Source: Rufibacter tibetensis
GTDB lineage: Bacteria > Bacteroidota > Bacteroidia > Cytophagales > Hymenobacteraceae
DNA: 64,000 nt
Assembly: GCF_001310085.1 (NCBI RefSeq)
Contig: NZ_CP012643.1
Span: forward strand, 1,147,001-1,211,000
Direction of reading: 5' to 3'
The position numbers and the translations under genes were made by a program. This document shows positions 33,601 to 39,643 of this stretch, one piece after another (the stretch's first letter is position 1; every line of letters starts with the position of its first letter). The notes under the pieces were generated by a model. The model worked only from the letters and a program-made list of their open reading frames with translations, did not search any database and was not told the DNA's origin.

Positions 33601-33930
33601 TTGGTGGTGAAAGACCAGAATGGCTGTACAACTGAAGTTTCCTTTAACATGGCAAGCACCGCAGGCTTTGAAATCCCGAACGGCTTTACTCCTAACGGTG
33701 ATGGCATTAATGATTTGTGGGTATTGAAGAACCTGACCACGCTCTTCCCGCGCTGTAAGGTAACCGTCTACAACCGCTGGGGCAGCCCAGTGTTTGAGTC
33801 GCATGGTTACAAAAAGCCTTGGGACGGAACGCACCAGGGCAAACCACTGCCAGTTGGTACTTACTACACGGTCATCGAGCTAGGCAACGGAAAAGCCCCT
33901 CTGAGGAAATCACTGACGATCATGCGTTAA
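18676..33930 (+). CDS. Giant SprB-type repeat adhesin, T9SS type B cargo
   Basis: 5,084 residues. A signal peptide (hydrophobic FFFAFCLLWLLQLVTVQG, end near residue 31) is followed by a non-repeated region with Ig/PKD-like stretches (to ~476), then about 56 SprB-type repeats of ~78 residues (477-4845), two degenerate units, and a gliding-motility C-terminal domain of ~87 residues from 4998 (EIPNGFTPNGDGINDLW ... VYNRWGSPVFES ... WDGTHQGKPLPVGTYYTV), the CHU_C/T9SS type B sorting signal. Each repeat runs TCGxSNGxI ... GGTAPYTYSKDG ... FxxLAAGTYTITVKDANGCTF. Expected to be exported by the type IX system and displayed on the surface for gliding or adhesion, as for Flavobacterium SprB. Followed by porP/sprF, as sprB-type genes usually are. 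The frame is intact over 15 kb. Confidence 0.95.
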   Translation: MNKNFTQKSTFFFAFCLLWLLQLVTVQGLFAQSAPIKVDLTGQPNGIYNSPLLDRNGSGCGTQDKNENCIQFEITLDRNAGGLDFSIIDGPVPSGSMSYQINCGTPVPVGQPICVSGTGPHILTICMPGGARNAFRVTSIAAFTPQADVSVSVGCTANLSAPIAFNEASITWRDITGGGAYNRYLSATAGRSTVIVTPDDNAPAYVDYEVCGQSVASPCSTLPYCDVVRVYFHKKPTVSIGPSPAIICPGSSGVPLTGTVTGGDGNFQYIWTNSAGNVVSTAATYLAPTVGTYELEVRNTNYPSCQKFSASVTVVTNLTANAGPDQLVCSTSPVSLAGTVTAATGGIWSGGNGSFSPSNTALNAVYVPTSAELQAGSVKLTLISTGNGSCDPVSDEVLITFYNMEVSISGPSIICAGTTANLITASVTGAQGALSYAWNTGETSASISNKPAGTYTVTVTDEKGCSISKSFTVTEAAGPSDLAVTLRSTTCGASNGELSITGTTGGTAPYTYSLDGAAFQTATTYTGLLQGTHTLAVKDANGCVYTKTVTLQDIPGPTDFTASTKSSTCGNSNGSITVTGVTSGTSSYTYSVDGGNFQTSATLSGLAAGTHAVTVKDANGCVFTKQVTVENIAGPTAMKLEIFATNCEGKSGYFRILEVTGGTGPYMYTDGRTPYQGFNTFGDWEAGTYTVTVKDANGCTYSQPVTIPGAPGPKGFTETVKPSVCGAPNGELTIDAISGGTAPFTYSIDGGGFQSSSTFASLLPGPHQVIVKDARECTFTRTVQVTDVAAPTDFAATFKPSTCGASNGEIDVNTVTDGTAPYTYSINGGAYQASTSFTALAAGTHTISIKDANGCLYSKTVTLQDRPGPTNFTATTTSSTCGNPNGVINITGTTSGTSPFTYSINGGAYQTSATFSGLAAGNHTITVRDANGCTFAKAITLENVAGPTAMQLEIFPTNCEGESGYFRIVGVTGGTAPYMYTDGRTPYQEFNTFGDWKAGTYTVTVRDANGCTYSQSVTIPGEPGPSGFTETVKPSICGARNGEITVGSISGGTAPFTYSIDGGGYQSSATFASVLAGPHQVVVRDARGCTFTKSVQVSDIAGPTGFTAQIQTTSCGRNNGSIEVSGIISGTAPYTYSKDGTNFQASSSFSSLTAGTYTITVKDANGCTFSKAVEVRDIAGPTNLALTAVSSTCGASNGSISVGTVTGGTAPFTYSKDGTNFQASTSFTGLSAGTHTITVRDDNGCVYTKSIVVSDIAGPSDLAATAVSSTCGNPNGTLTVTGVTGGTASYTYSKDGVNFQASASFTGLAAGTHTITVRDANGCTFAKAFTVNNIAGPTAVTATSQPASCNDNDGRLTVGTVTGGTAPYTYSINGTTFQEGLTFTALASGTYTVTAKDANGCLTTVSVSVSKNVPTAFASSTTSSTCGSSNGSITIGAITGGTAPYTYSKDGATFQASATFSGLLAGTHTITVKDVKGCTFARQVTLSDVAGPTGLVASMQSSSCGANNGSISIGSVTGGTAPYTYSRDGVNYQASTSFTNLLAGTYTITAKDANGCVATETVVVRDVAGPSNVVLTSTSSTCGSSNGQISVGTVTGGTAPYTYSKDGTTFQASSSFSSLTAGTYTITVRDANGCTFSKAFEVKDIAGPRDLTLIATSSTCGSSNGSVSVDGVTGGTTPYAYSINGGSFQASASFAALAAGTHTITVRDANGCTFAKTVTVSDVAGPSNLAASTVSSTCGASNGALTITNVTGGTSSYTYSKDGVTFQTSATFTNLLAGTYTITVKDANGCTFARAFAVTNITGPTAVAATSSPASCNDNDGSITVGNVSGGTAPYTYSINGTTFQAGTTFTALASGTYTVTAKDANGCLTTASVTIQTNVPTAFVSSTNSSTCGSSNGSITIGAITGGTAPYTYSKGGAIFQASATFSGLAAGTHTITVKDANGCTFSRQVTLSDVAGPTGLIASTQTSSCGNPNGSLTVTRVTGGTSPYTYSKDGVNFQNSTSFPNLLAGTYTITAKDANGCTTTETVAIRDIEAPSNVVLNPVSSTCGNSNGSITVGTVTGGTAPYTYSLNGGSFQTSTTFASLRAAQYTIMVKDANGCTFSKTLEVEDMAGPADLTLATTASTCGNSNGSISINGVTNGTAPYTYSLDGAAFQNGTTFTRILAGEHTITVRDANGCTFSKKVTVSDVAGPSNLVATAVSSTCGASNGTLTITGVTGGTAPYMYSANGVNFQASATFTALAAGNHTITVKDANGCTFAKVFAVENIAGPTATTATTSPASCADNDGSLTVTGVSGGTAPYTYSINGTTFQSGTTFTALASGTYTVTAKDANGCLTTVSVAVSKNVPTAFASSTVASTCGRSDGGLTIGQITGGTAPYTYSRDGVTFQASASFANLAAGTYTITVKDANGCTFSRGVAVSNISGPVFAATASTTTCGANNGSISVGTVTGGVAPYTYSKDGVTFQASTTFSDLLAGTYTIVVKDANGCLSSETVVVNDIAGPDNVVLTSTSSTCGSSNGQITIGEVTGGTAPFTYSLNGGSFQSSASFMALRAAEYTITVKDANGCTFSKEVEVKDIAGPSNLTLASVSTTCGASNGSASVDGVTGGTAPYTFSLNGAAFQASTSFAGLAAGTHTITVRDANGCTFVKSVVVNDIAGPSNLAASAVSSTCGSSNGTLTITATNGGTAPYTYSKDGVTFQASATFTGLMAGTHTITVKDANGCTYAKAFVVNNIAGPTAVAANTAPASCNDNDGSIMINGVTGGTAPYTYSINGTTFQAEATFTALASGTYTVTAKDANSCLVTASVTIQTNVPTAFASSTNSSTCGSSNGSITIRTITGGTAPYTYSKDGVTFQTSATLTGLAAGTHTITVKDAKGCTYARQVILGDVAGPTGLIASLQSSTCGANNGAFTITTVSGGTAPYTYSKDGTFFQASANFTNLLAGTYTITVKDANGCTTTETVVLRDIAGPSNLALNSVSSTCGSSNGQIVVANVTGGTAPYTYSINGTTFQASATFTALASNTYTITVKDANGCIFSKAVEVDNIAGPSNLTLATTSSTCGSSNGAVTVNGVIGGTAPYTYSINGSAFQSSTTFASVLAGEHTVTVKDANGCTFAGKVTVGNIAGPSNFLATTRSSTCAARNGELTISEVTNGVAPYTYSRDGVNFQASATFTGLLAGSYTIHVKDANGCTFSKAVSVSDITGPNAIAASSTPASCLENDGSITIAGVTGGTAPYTYSVNGGAFSTNTVFTRLASGTYRVTARDANGCETVSSVIIQKNVPTAFASSTVASTCGNPNGSITIGTITGGTAPYTYSRDGATFQASSTFSALAAGNYTITVKDAKGCTFARPVTLSNANGPSDLVTSMKASTCGDSNGELTISGVTGGTAPYTYSKDGTTFQSSATFTGLIAGAYTFTVKDANGCVYSEEASLSDVSGPSFLATSRASTCGDSNGQIAVTGVTGGVAPYTYSKDGTNFQAADSFTGLLAGRYTITIRDANGCRYTRTVNVENITGPTGLTLASTTSTCGSSNGSITVNGATGGTAPYTFSLDGSTFQSATTFASVMAGEHTITVKDANGCTFSKKVTVENIAGPTDLLATTRSSVCGASNGALTLSGVTGGTAPYTYSKDGITFQTAAIFDGLLAGQHTITVKDANGCSFSKAFTVSDVTGPTAVAATTSPASCENNDGNLTISGVTGGTAPYTYSINGTSFQTGNTFTGLATGTYTVTAKDTNGCEVTASVKVNQNVPTSFTSSTIASTCGRSDGAITVGTVEGGTAPYTYSKDGVTFQASATFTDLAAGNHSITVRDAKGCTFSARVAVSNVSGPTFTTAAVASTCGSTNGSISVNAVTGGVAPYTYSKDGVTFQASTTFPNLLAGTYTISVKDANGCLSSETVEVEDKAGPSAFALTSVSSTCGNSNGRITARDIIGGTAPYSFSKDGSTFQASSTFENLAAGAYTITVKDANGCVLAKTVRVDNIAGPSDVAMTTVSSTCGASNGQITLTGVTNGTAPYAFSLDGGAFQTTTTFGSVLAGEHTVVVRDVNGCVYSKKVTVRDIAGPTNLLASTKASTCGASNGELTVTGVTGGTEPYTYSKDGLNFQASASFTTLKAGSYTFTVKDANGCTFTKAYTVSDLAGPSAVTASATTASCNDNDGSITVTGVTGGTAPYTYALNGNGYQAGNTFTALASGTYTVIARDANGCEVTTSVRVETVVPTNFTHSFTSSTCGSSNGGITVGNVTGGYAPYTYSIDGTTFQSAASFTGLAAGSYTITVKDAKGCTIVEQVQVTDIAGASGFTASVDATTCGDNNGKITISDVIGGTAPFTYSVDGTNFQAATTFASLAPGTFTITVKDANGCTFTKEAVVSGSTSPTSFQATLQSSTCGDANGTITVSDITGGVAPYTYSIDGSTFQASATLAGLRAGQYTITVKDVNGCTFAKTVEVENIPGPGNFTLATLSTTCGESNGTITLSNITGGTAPYSFSLDGTNFTTPSTVLSSFAFENVKAGAYQITVRDANGCILVKGVSVADQPGVTAIATATKPATCESNGAITITGTTGGTAPYTYSLDGITYQASNVFSALAPQEYKVYVKDANACTASFTVQIGENRLKGAEVTATATDCGLNNGSISVSGVNGGVAPYAYSINGTTFQASTQFTNLAPGTYTVTVRDAEGCTITKTQEVENSGGLESFVLTNTDASCGNKNGQITIGQVTGGQGPYTYSIRTMFQTPSESGTMFQTEAEFTNLAEGTYQVSVKDAKGCVLEKTATIGSSPAITNLAFSVKPAGCGQTAGQVTVDGVTGGTAPYTYSLDGAAFVSSTSFSGIAAGNHTLSVKDARNCTYQVTVTVKQLESSVTLVRDVLCATDRNGSITISTKGGDSQTEFSINNGATFQKDSVFSNLAAGTYQVITRFSATCTITIGRVEVKAPAPVQVTVTPLTETSAAVTAISGGTAPYTYKLDNGQFTSATEFTDLSEGTHTLVVKDQNGCTTEVSFNMASTAGFEIPNGFTPNGDGINDLWVLKNLTTLFPRCKVTVYNRWGSPVFESHGYKKPWDGTHQGKPLPVGTYYTVIELGNGKAPLRKSLTIMR
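20104..33210 (+). repeat. ~56 tandem SprB-type repeats (~234 bp each)
   Basis: Units begin at an A/P-G-P-T/S motif and are 76-79 residues long. I counted 56 recognisable units by their Cys-Gly-x-x-Asn-Gly core. They are diverged at the DNA level rather than identical. Almost every unit keeps two cysteines, in T-C-G and in A-N-G-C. Units 3 and 7 differ in the middle (NCEGKSGYFRI, TDGRTPYQ). Confidence 0.92.
22912..31308 (+). repeat. Higher-order repeat: six copies of a 6-unit, ~1.4-kb block
   Basis: Every sixth unit begins VPT instead of GPT/GPS. The codons for these motifs fall at 22912, 24313, 25714, 27112, 28513, 29911 and 31309: intervals of 1401, 1401, 1398, 1401, 1398 and 1398 bases. 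Within each block the unit types recur in fixed order, with the last unit always carrying an S-C-x-x-N/D-D-G variant (as in SCNDNDG) instead of TCGxSNG. Confidence 0.9.
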
Positions 33931-33960
33931 TTTTTGCCATTGACTTATCAATAGCTTCTT

Positions 33961-34917
33961 ATGAAAAAGCATCTATTTCTTCTGTTCTTTTTGTTGGGTA
34001 CCACTGCAGCAGTGGCCCAGCAGAAAGTGCTGTCCAGTCAGTACATGACAAACTATTACCTCTTGAATCCGGCAGTAGCCGGATTTGAGAAGGACCTCAA
34101 TTTTAAGGCTGGTTTCAGGAACCAGTGGGTAGGATTTGAGGGAGCTCCCACCACTTTTTACGTGAGCGGCGAAACAGCCCTGTTCAAAGATAAGAGACGG
34201 CGAGGCCGGAGGGGAAGAACCCAGGGATTCCACGGAGTGGGAGGATACGCCTATTCAGACCGGACGGGTCCTACCAGCCAAACCGCTGCTCTGGCTTCCT
34301 ACGCGTACCACGTGCCGCTGACCAGGGAGTTATATTTCTCCTCCGGCGTATTTGCCGGATTTCAGCAGTTTAAGTTTGACCCCAACAAGGTGCAGCTGGC
34401 AGACAACTCCAACCACATAGACCCGGTTACCCGAAGCGGGGCAATCAACGCGTTCATGCCAGACATGACCTTGGGTACCTATTTACACTCAGAAGATTTC
34501 TTTGTGGGAGTTTCCCTGTTCCAGGTGTTCGGAAACAAGTTCTTTGAGGCTGAAAACAGTGATGACGCCAGCAGACTAGCCCGGCACTTATTTGTCTCTG
34601 GCGGGTATAATTTTGACGTGAAAAGAAACCTGACCTTAAGCCCCTCTCTTCTCTTGAAGTATGTAACTGCCGCCCCTATTCAGGCAGACATCAACGTGAA
34701 AGGGATTTACCACTTCACCAGAAGAAAGAGAACGATTTATGATGACCAGGTGTGGGCAGGCCTCTCCTTCCGGACTCAGGATGCACTGATAGGATTGGTG
34801 GGAGCGCAGTTCCAACAAAGATATCAGGTCTCCTACTCCTATGATATCACCGTCTCTCCCTTGAGGCACCAGAGCTCCGGTTCACACGAGCTAATGGTAG
34901 GTTTCAGGGTAAAGTAA
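33961..34917 (+). CDS. PorP/SprF-family type IX secretion outer-membrane protein
   Basis: 318 residues with signal peptide MKKHLFLLFFLLGTTAAVAQ. The start of the mature protein, SSQYMTNYYLLNPAVAGFEKDLNFKAGFRNQWVGFEGAPTT, is the PorP/SprF family hallmark; the rest alternates amphipathic strands typical of a beta-barrel and ends in a strand (SHELMVGFRVK). Members sit in the outer membrane next to large type B cargo and help its secretion or attachment. Thirty bases after the giant adhesin stop, in the same operon, so it is most likely the dedicated partner of that adhesin. Confidence 0.92.
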   Translation: MKKHLFLLFFLLGTTAAVAQQKVLSSQYMTNYYLLNPAVAGFEKDLNFKAGFRNQWVGFEGAPTTFYVSGETALFKDKRRRGRRGRTQGFHGVGGYAYSDRTGPTSQTAALASYAYHVPLTRELYFSSGVFAGFQQFKFDPNKVQLADNSNHIDPVTRSGAINAFMPDMTLGTYLHSEDFFVGVSLFQVFGNKFFEAENSDDASRLARHLFVSGGYNFDVKRNLTLSPSLLLKYVTAAPIQADINVKGIYHFTRRKRTIYDDQVWAGLSFRTQDALIGLVGAQFQQRYQVSYSYDITVSPLRHQSSGSHELMVGFRVK

Positions 34918-34933
34918 GGTATCCTTAAACAGC

Positions 34934-34980
34934 AGGTCGCCCCGCTTCTATCTTGTAGAAAGATAGAAGCGGGGCGACCT
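34934..34980 (+). terminator. Terminator after porP/sprF
   Basis: Perfect 20-bp stem (AGGTCGCCCC ... GGGGCGACCT) with 7-base loop, followed by CTTTT; strong hairpin closing the adhesin operon. Confidence 0.85.
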
Positions 34981-35074
34981 CTTTTATGGGAGTACAGTCT
35001 TTTTCAAACAATATGTTTTGAAGCTGATTTTCTAAAAAGAGCTTTGAAAAAGACTTCTATTTCTGCACTTCAGA

Positions 35075-35611
35075 TTAAATCTCTTTTGTGAATTTCAGGG
35101 CTACAGAGTTGAGGCAGTACCGCAAACCAGTGGGCTTGGGTCCGTCATCAAATACGTGGCCCAAATGGCCGCCACATCTGCTGCAAAGCACCTCGGTCCG
35201 TAACATGCCCATATCTGTGTCCGGTTCTTCCAGCACTGCCGCCGCGTTCAGGGGCTTGTAGAAACTGGGCCAGCCGGTACCTGACTCAAACTTGGTCTCT
35301 GAGCTGAACATAGGATTGCCGCAACCTGCGCAGGAGTAAATTCCTTTTTGCTTGTTTTTATTTAAAGGCCCTGAAAACGCCCGTTCCGTGCCCTTCTCGC
35401 GCAACACGTAATACTGCTCAGAGGTCAGGATCTTTTTCCACTCTTCATCAGTTTTGACTACTGTAAAGTTAGTTTCTCCTTTGTCAAGGGCACGGGTTTG
35501 CCGGGCAGAAAGGGGGGCATCGCCGGAGGCAGCCGTGTTACGGGCAGCTTCATTTTTTGCGCAACTGAACAGCAGCAGGCAAAGGCAAAATATAGTTAAG
35601 TTGGTTTTCAT
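35075..35611 (-). CDS. msrB: Peptide-methionine (R)-S-oxide reductase, lipoprotein form
   Basis: 178 residues from ATG 35611. Begins [19 protein letters not shown], a lipoprotein signal with lipobox LFSC, so the enzyme is predicted to face the periplasm. MsrB domain from residue ~50: [20 protein letters not shown], zinc site CAGCGNPMF and [12 protein letters not shown], substrate residues ESGTGWPSF, and the catalytic cysteine in [11 protein letters not shown]. Repairs methionine R-sulfoxide in envelope proteins. The longer open frame to 36022 overlaps typA and is not used. Divergent from typA. Confidence 0.94.
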   Translation of the reverse strand: MKTNLTIFCLCLLLFSCAKNEAARNTAASGDAPLSARQTRALDKGETNFTVVKTDEEWKKILTSEQYYVLREKGTERAFSGPLNKNKQKGIYSCAGCGNPMFSSETKFESGTGWPSFYKPLNAAAVLEEPDTDMGMLRTEVLCSRCGGHLGHVFDDGPKPTGLRYCLNSVALKFTKEI

Positions 35612-35820
35612 GGCAGAGTTAAATGTAAAAGTTTGATCTGTATAACTACGAAACAAACAAACCTCTTGGATGTTGTTAAACTCGTACTTATACCTACTCA
35701 TCCTGCACAAAGAGGAACTTACTAACCAATGGTTCTGTTCTCCCCAACAAGCAAATACCCGTAAGTGGTTGGGCAAAAGGGCTTTTTCATAAAATATATA
35801 GAAAAGCCTAAGAAAAACCC

Positions 35821-35828
35821 TACCTTTG
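35821..35828 (+). promoter_or_regulatory. -7 box of typA promoter
   Basis: TACCTTTG, perfect TAnnTTTG, 21 bases before the ATG. Confidence 0.65.
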
Positions 35829-35849
35829 CGGGCTGAAAATAACCTCTGA

Positions 35850-37649
35850 ATGCAAAGTATCCGCAACATCGCGATTATTGCCCACGTGGACCACGGTAAG
35901 ACCACGCTGGTAGACAAAATCATCCACGCCTCAAAGATTTTTGACGCACACCAACAGTTCGACGACCTGATCCTGGATAACAATGACCTGGAGCGGGAAC
36001 GCGGCATTACCATCGTTTCCAAAAACGTATCGGTTCGTTACAAGGATGTAAAAATCAACATCATTGACACGCCTGGTCACGCCGACTTTGGAGGTGAGGT
36101 AGAGCGCGTACTGAAAATGGCCGACGGTGTATTACTGCTGGTGGATGCCTTTGAAGGCCCAATGCCACAGACCCGTTTCGTGCTTGGCAAAGCTATCCAG
36201 TTAGGTTTGAAGCCAATTGTGGTAGTAAACAAAGTAGACAAAGAAAACTGCCGTCCGGACGAGGTGCACGAAATGGTGTTCGACCTGATGTTCAACCTGG
36301 ACGCTTCTGAAGACCAGTTAGATTTCGTGACTCTGTACGGTTCCAGCAAACAAGGCTGGATGAGCACAGACTATCAGCAACCTACTGATAACATCATTCC
36401 GCTGTTAGACGCCATTGTAGAGGTAATTCCTCCGGCTCCTTCTGAAGAAGGAACGCCGCAGATGCAGATTACTTCCTTGGATTACTCTTCTTTTGTGGGC
36501 CGTATCGCCATTGGGCGTGTGAAACGCGGTACTTTGACAGAGGGCGCCAACATGAGCCTTTGCAAGCGTGACGGTTCTATCAAGAAAGTAAAAATCAAAG
36601 AACTTCAGGTATTTGAAGGTTTGGGTCGTGTGAAAGTTGATTCAGTGTCTGCCGGCGAGATTTGCGCCGTAACGGGTATTGAAGGCTTTGAAATTGGCGA
36701 TACCCTTGCTGACTTCGAAAACCCGGAGCCATTGGAGCGCATCTCTATTGATGAGCCAACCATGAACATGTTGTTCACCATCAACAACTCCCCTTTCTTC
36801 GGGAAAGAGGGCAAGTTTGTAACATCGCGCCACTTACGTGACCGTCTGTTCAAAGAGATGGAGAAAAACCTGGCTTTGCGTGTGGACGAGACTGATAAAG
36901 AAGATACTTTCTTAGTATACGGACGTGGTATTCTTCACTTGTCTGTATTGATTGAAACCATGCGTCGCGAGGGATATGAATTCCAGGTAGGCCAGCCGCA
37001 GGTTATCTTCAAAGAAATTGACGGCCAGAAAATGGAGCCAATGGAGCACCTGGTAGTGGACGTTCCTGAGGAATCTGCTGGTAAGGTAATTGAATTGGTA
37101 ACGCAGCGTAAAGGTGACCTGACCATCATGGAGCCTAAGGGCGACTTACAGCACCTAGAGTTCAACATTCCGGCACGTGGTCTGATTGGCTTACGGAACA
37201 ATGTGTTGACGGCCACTGCTGGCGAGGCTATCATGAACCACCGCTTCCAGTCTTATGAGCCGTTCAAAGGCGCTATCCCGGGCCGTATCAACGGTTCATT
37301 GATCGCGATGGAGACGGGTCCTGGTACTGCTTACTCTATTGACAAACTTCAGGACAGAGGCGTGTTCTTTGTGGAGCCAGGTGAAGAAGTGTACATGGGC
37401 CAGGTAATAGGCGAGCACTCTCGTCAGAATGACTTGACGGTGAACATCCAGAAAGGAAAGCAGCTGACCAACATGCGTGCTTCTGGTTCTGACAACAACG
37501 TGAAGATTGTTCCTAAGAAACAATTCTCTTTAGAAGAAGGCATGGAATACATCCAGAAAGATGAGCTTTTAGAGATCACTCCTAAGAGCATCAGAATGCG
37601 GAAAATCTACCTTGATGAGAACGAGCGCAAGCGCTGGGGAAACAACTAA
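35850..37649 (+). CDS. typA: Translational GTPase TypA/BipA
   Basis: 599 residues, usual length. G domain: G1 AHVDHGKTT at ~11-19, switch I ERGITI, G3 DTPGH at ~73-77, G4 NKVDK at ~129-133. Followed by EF-Tu-like domain II, EF-G-like domains III and V, and the TypA-specific C-terminal region ([46 protein letters not shown]). Binds the ribosome and supports assembly and stress or cold adaptation. Single gene with its own promoter and terminator. Confidence 0.97.
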   Translation: MQSIRNIAIIAHVDHGKTTLVDKIIHASKIFDAHQQFDDLILDNNDLERERGITIVSKNVSVRYKDVKINIIDTPGHADFGGEVERVLKMADGVLLLVDAFEGPMPQTRFVLGKAIQLGLKPIVVVNKVDKENCRPDEVHEMVFDLMFNLDASEDQLDFVTLYGSSKQGWMSTDYQQPTDNIIPLLDAIVEVIPPAPSEEGTPQMQITSLDYSSFVGRIAIGRVKRGTLTEGANMSLCKRDGSIKKVKIKELQVFEGLGRVKVDSVSAGEICAVTGIEGFEIGDTLADFENPEPLERISIDEPTMNMLFTINNSPFFGKEGKFVTSRHLRDRLFKEMEKNLALRVDETDKEDTFLVYGRGILHLSVLIETMRREGYEFQVGQPQVIFKEIDGQKMEPMEHLVVDVPEESAGKVIELVTQRKGDLTIMEPKGDLQHLEFNIPARGLIGLRNNVLTATAGEAIMNHRFQSYEPFKGAIPGRINGSLIAMETGPGTAYSIDKLQDRGVFFVEPGEEVYMGQVIGEHSRQNDLTVNIQKGKQLTNMRASGSDNNVKIVPKKQFSLEEGMEYIQKDELLEITPKSIRMRKIYLDENERKRWGNN

Positions 37650-37673
37650 GGATTATAATTTTTTCATCATATA

Positions 37674-37709
37674 AAAAAGGCCTTACTGCTTCTGCGGTAA
37701 GGCCTTTTT
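37674..37709 (+). terminator. Terminator after typA
   Basis: AAAAAGGCCTTAC / GTAAGGCCTTTTT stem, 10-base loop, followed by GTTTTCC. Confidence 0.92.
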
Positions 37710-37850
37710 GTTTTCCTTCAATTTAGGTTGTTCTGAAAGGCTCCTTAGGCTTCATCTGTCATTCACTTCAGCCAAGAACCCTCTTACAGTCTATTTTCAC
37801 CAAAAGACGCTTAAAACAAATAGGCTTTCTTCCAAATCACCCCATGAAAC

Positions 37851-37891
37851 AAAGCAAGGGCCTCCTGTCAATATTAAGAGGCCCTTGCTTT
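37851..37891 (-). terminator. Terminator after Gfo/Idh/MocA gene
   Basis: AAAGCAAGGGCCTC / GAGGCCCTTGCTTT, 14-bp stem and 13-base loop, 23 bases after the stop of the minus-strand oxidoreductase gene. Confidence 0.85.
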
Positions 37892-37914
37892 ATACCTTGA
37901 AGATGTGAAGAAAA

Positions 37915-38988
37915 TCAACTGTAGGAGATAGTTCGCTTTTCCTGGCTGCTTTGCATGATGAGTTCCACTACACTAATGACCTCACGGGCTTGTTCTGGCT
38001 TCACCACCAACTCTGCTTCTCCTGTGATGGTTTGGTACACATTTTCATAGAAACTGCGATAGTGCCCGGTTTCACTTTCTACCTTTCCTATAAAATGCAG
38101 GCCTTGGTGCTCTGTGTTCAGGTGTCCCCAAATGCTTTCCGGTTCTACTCCCCAGTCTGAAGTCAGGTGCGGAAGCATTCCATCGTTTAGGGCTTTTTCC
38201 TGCACATCCATTCCGTATTTCAGGAAAGATCCTTGGTCTCCGTGTATGGTATAACGAGGGCTCAACTCCCGCACCAACAAGCCAGCTGACAATGTTACTT
38301 TCAGGTTTTCATAGAAGAGCGTTGCTTCAAATTTATCCAGCACAGGGCTGGCGGGCCGCTGAATTCTGACATCGGCAGAGATGGCCTGAGGCAAACCAAA
38401 CAGCACCAGCGCCTGGTCAATCAGATGTGAGCCCAGGTCATAAACTATTCCGGAGCCAGGAGCATCTTCTTCTTTCCAGGTATTTCCTTTTAAAGCGGGC
38501 CTGAATCGGTCAAAGTGCGCTTTGTACTCCACCACATTACCTAACACCCCGCTAGAGAGTACTTTCTGTACTGTTTTGAAATCACTGTCCCAGCGGCGGT
38601 TTTGGTAAGCGGTGATAATTCTCTTCTGCGTTTTGGCTAGCTGAATCAGCTCGTCTGCTTCAGCAACCGTTGGGGTGAATGGCTTTTCCACCACTACATG
38701 TTTACCCGCCAGCAATGCCTGCTTGGCTAAGGAATAATGCGAACTGTTGGGTGTTGCCACCATCACTAAATCGATGTCTGGGTTCTGGATGATGTCCTCT
38801 ACCTGACTGGTGATCTGCGCCTGCGGGTAGCGGCTTCGGGCAATCTGGATGTTTTCTTCCCTTGATTCCCTGATCATGGCAAGCTCCAAGCCTTCCACTA
38901 AGCTTATGAAAGGTCCGTGGAAGATTCGGCCGGCCATCCCAAACCCAATCAACCCTACTCTAATTTTTTTCTGTGTATCTATGCTCAT
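37915..38988 (-). CDS. Gfo/Idh/MocA family oxidoreductase
   Basis: 357 residues. N-terminal Rossmann domain with RVGLIGFGMAGRIFHGPF and DLVMVATPNSSHY, then the family signature GKHVVVEKPFTPT (catalytic EKP) near residue 95-100, and the C-terminal beta-sheet domain with GSGIVYDLGSHLIDQAL. NAD(P)-dependent dehydrogenase of a sugar, cyclitol or related compound; the substrate cannot be told. The GR-IFHGPFI context is common in YvaA/YhhX-like scyllo-inositol dehydrogenase relatives. Single cytoplasmic gene with its own terminator. Confidence 0.92.
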   Translation of the reverse strand: MSIDTQKKIRVGLIGFGMAGRIFHGPFISLVEGLELAMIRESREENIQIARSRYPQAQITSQVEDIIQNPDIDLVMVATPNSSHYSLAKQALLAGKHVVVEKPFTPTVAEADELIQLAKTQKRIITAYQNRRWDSDFKTVQKVLSSGVLGNVVEYKAHFDRFRPALKGNTWKEEDAPGSGIVYDLGSHLIDQALVLFGLPQAISADVRIQRPASPVLDKFEATLFYENLKVTLSAGLLVRELSPRYTIHGDQGSFLKYGMDVQEKALNDGMLPHLTSDWGVEPESIWGHLNTEHQGLHFIGKVESETGHYRSFYENVYQTITGEAELVVKPEQAREVISVVELIMQSSQEKRTISYS

Positions 38989-39349
38989 TGCTTCTTTTTC
39001 TGGTTACGCACCTGCCAGGTTTTCGGCTTCCCATGTTCTGGGTTTCCATTTACAGCTGCCTGAATAATACTAACTTTTTCTGTTTCTAACTACATTTCAG
39101 AAAATACCTATTCATCAGTTTAATGCTAAACTTGTAAACTGTGATCTTTTTCGCAATAAATTTTCAAACAAGACAAGGCTGTTAAAACACTTCCAATTAA
39201 TAAGACAAAGTCCTCTACACCAGAGGTTTCAAGGGAATAATTAACCCCTATTGACTCTTACTGAGAGATGATTTTGCCTGAATTTCTATTTTAAAGGAAC
39301 ATCAGAATTCTAAAATCCGTAAATATACTTCGTATAAAAACCTGAGAGT
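38989..39349. other. Divergent intergenic region
   Basis: AT-rich space between the oxidoreductase gene and the cold shock gene; nothing recognisable in the left ~300 bases, regulatory sites at the right end. Confidence 0.4.
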
Positions 39350-39367
39350 GTAGAATTTAATTTCTAC
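39350..39367. promoter_or_regulatory. 18-base palindrome at the cold shock promoter
   Basis: GTAGAA-6 bases-TTCTAC, with the middle and flanks AT-rich; overlaps the first bases of the -7 box, a position where a bound repressor would block transcription. Could also be chance. Confidence 0.45.
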
Positions 39368-39372
39368 ATTTG
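39365..39372 (+). promoter_or_regulatory. -7 box of cold shock gene promoter
   Basis: TACATTTG, perfect TAnnTTTG, 23 bases before the ATG; short AT-rich leader. Confidence 0.65.
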
Positions 39373-39395
39373 TTTATTATTATATTATCACATTA

Positions 39396-39587
39396 ATGAA
39401 AAACGGTAAAGTAAAATTCTTCAATGATTCCAAAGGTTTTGGTTTCATTAAAGACGCAGACTCCAATGAGGAGTATTTCGTGCACGTGTCTAACCTTGTG
39501 GACGAAATCAGAGAAAATGATGAAGTAACTTTTGAGCTGAAAGAAGGCCGCAAAGGTTTAAACGCTGTGAATGTGAAACTTGCTTAA
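39396..39587 (+). CDS. Cold shock domain protein
   Basis: 63 residues forming one cold shock domain: GKVKFFNDSKGFGFI with RNP1 (KGFGFI) at ~14-19, RNP2 as YFVHVS at ~28-33, and a shortened C-terminal part ending NAVNVKLA. It lacks the usual extra residues near the RNP2 loop, so is slightly shorter than E. coli CspA. Binds single-stranded RNA or DNA and melts RNA structure. Strong promoter and terminator suggest high expression as a single-gene transcript. Confidence 0.95.
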   Translation: MKNGKVKFFNDSKGFGFIKDADSNEEYFVHVSNLVDEIRENDEVTFELKEGRKGLNAVNVKLA

Positions 39588-39610
39588 GTTTTAATATACA
39601 TCAGTCCTCC

Positions 39611-39643
39611 AAAAGGGCCTCACCTAACGTGAGGCCCTTTTTT
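39611..39643 (+). terminator. Terminator after cold shock gene
   Basis: AAAAGGGCCTCAC / GTGAGGCCCTTTT, 13-bp stem, 5-base loop, T-run. Confidence 0.93.

Noticed and set aside
35612-36022. N-terminal extension of the MsrB frame
   Set aside because: Would overlap typA and its promoter antisense and precede a perfect lipoprotein signal that begins at 35611.
37708-37908. 66-codon frame between typA and the oxidoreductase gene
   Set aside because: Runs through two terminator hairpins and lacks any recognisable sequence.
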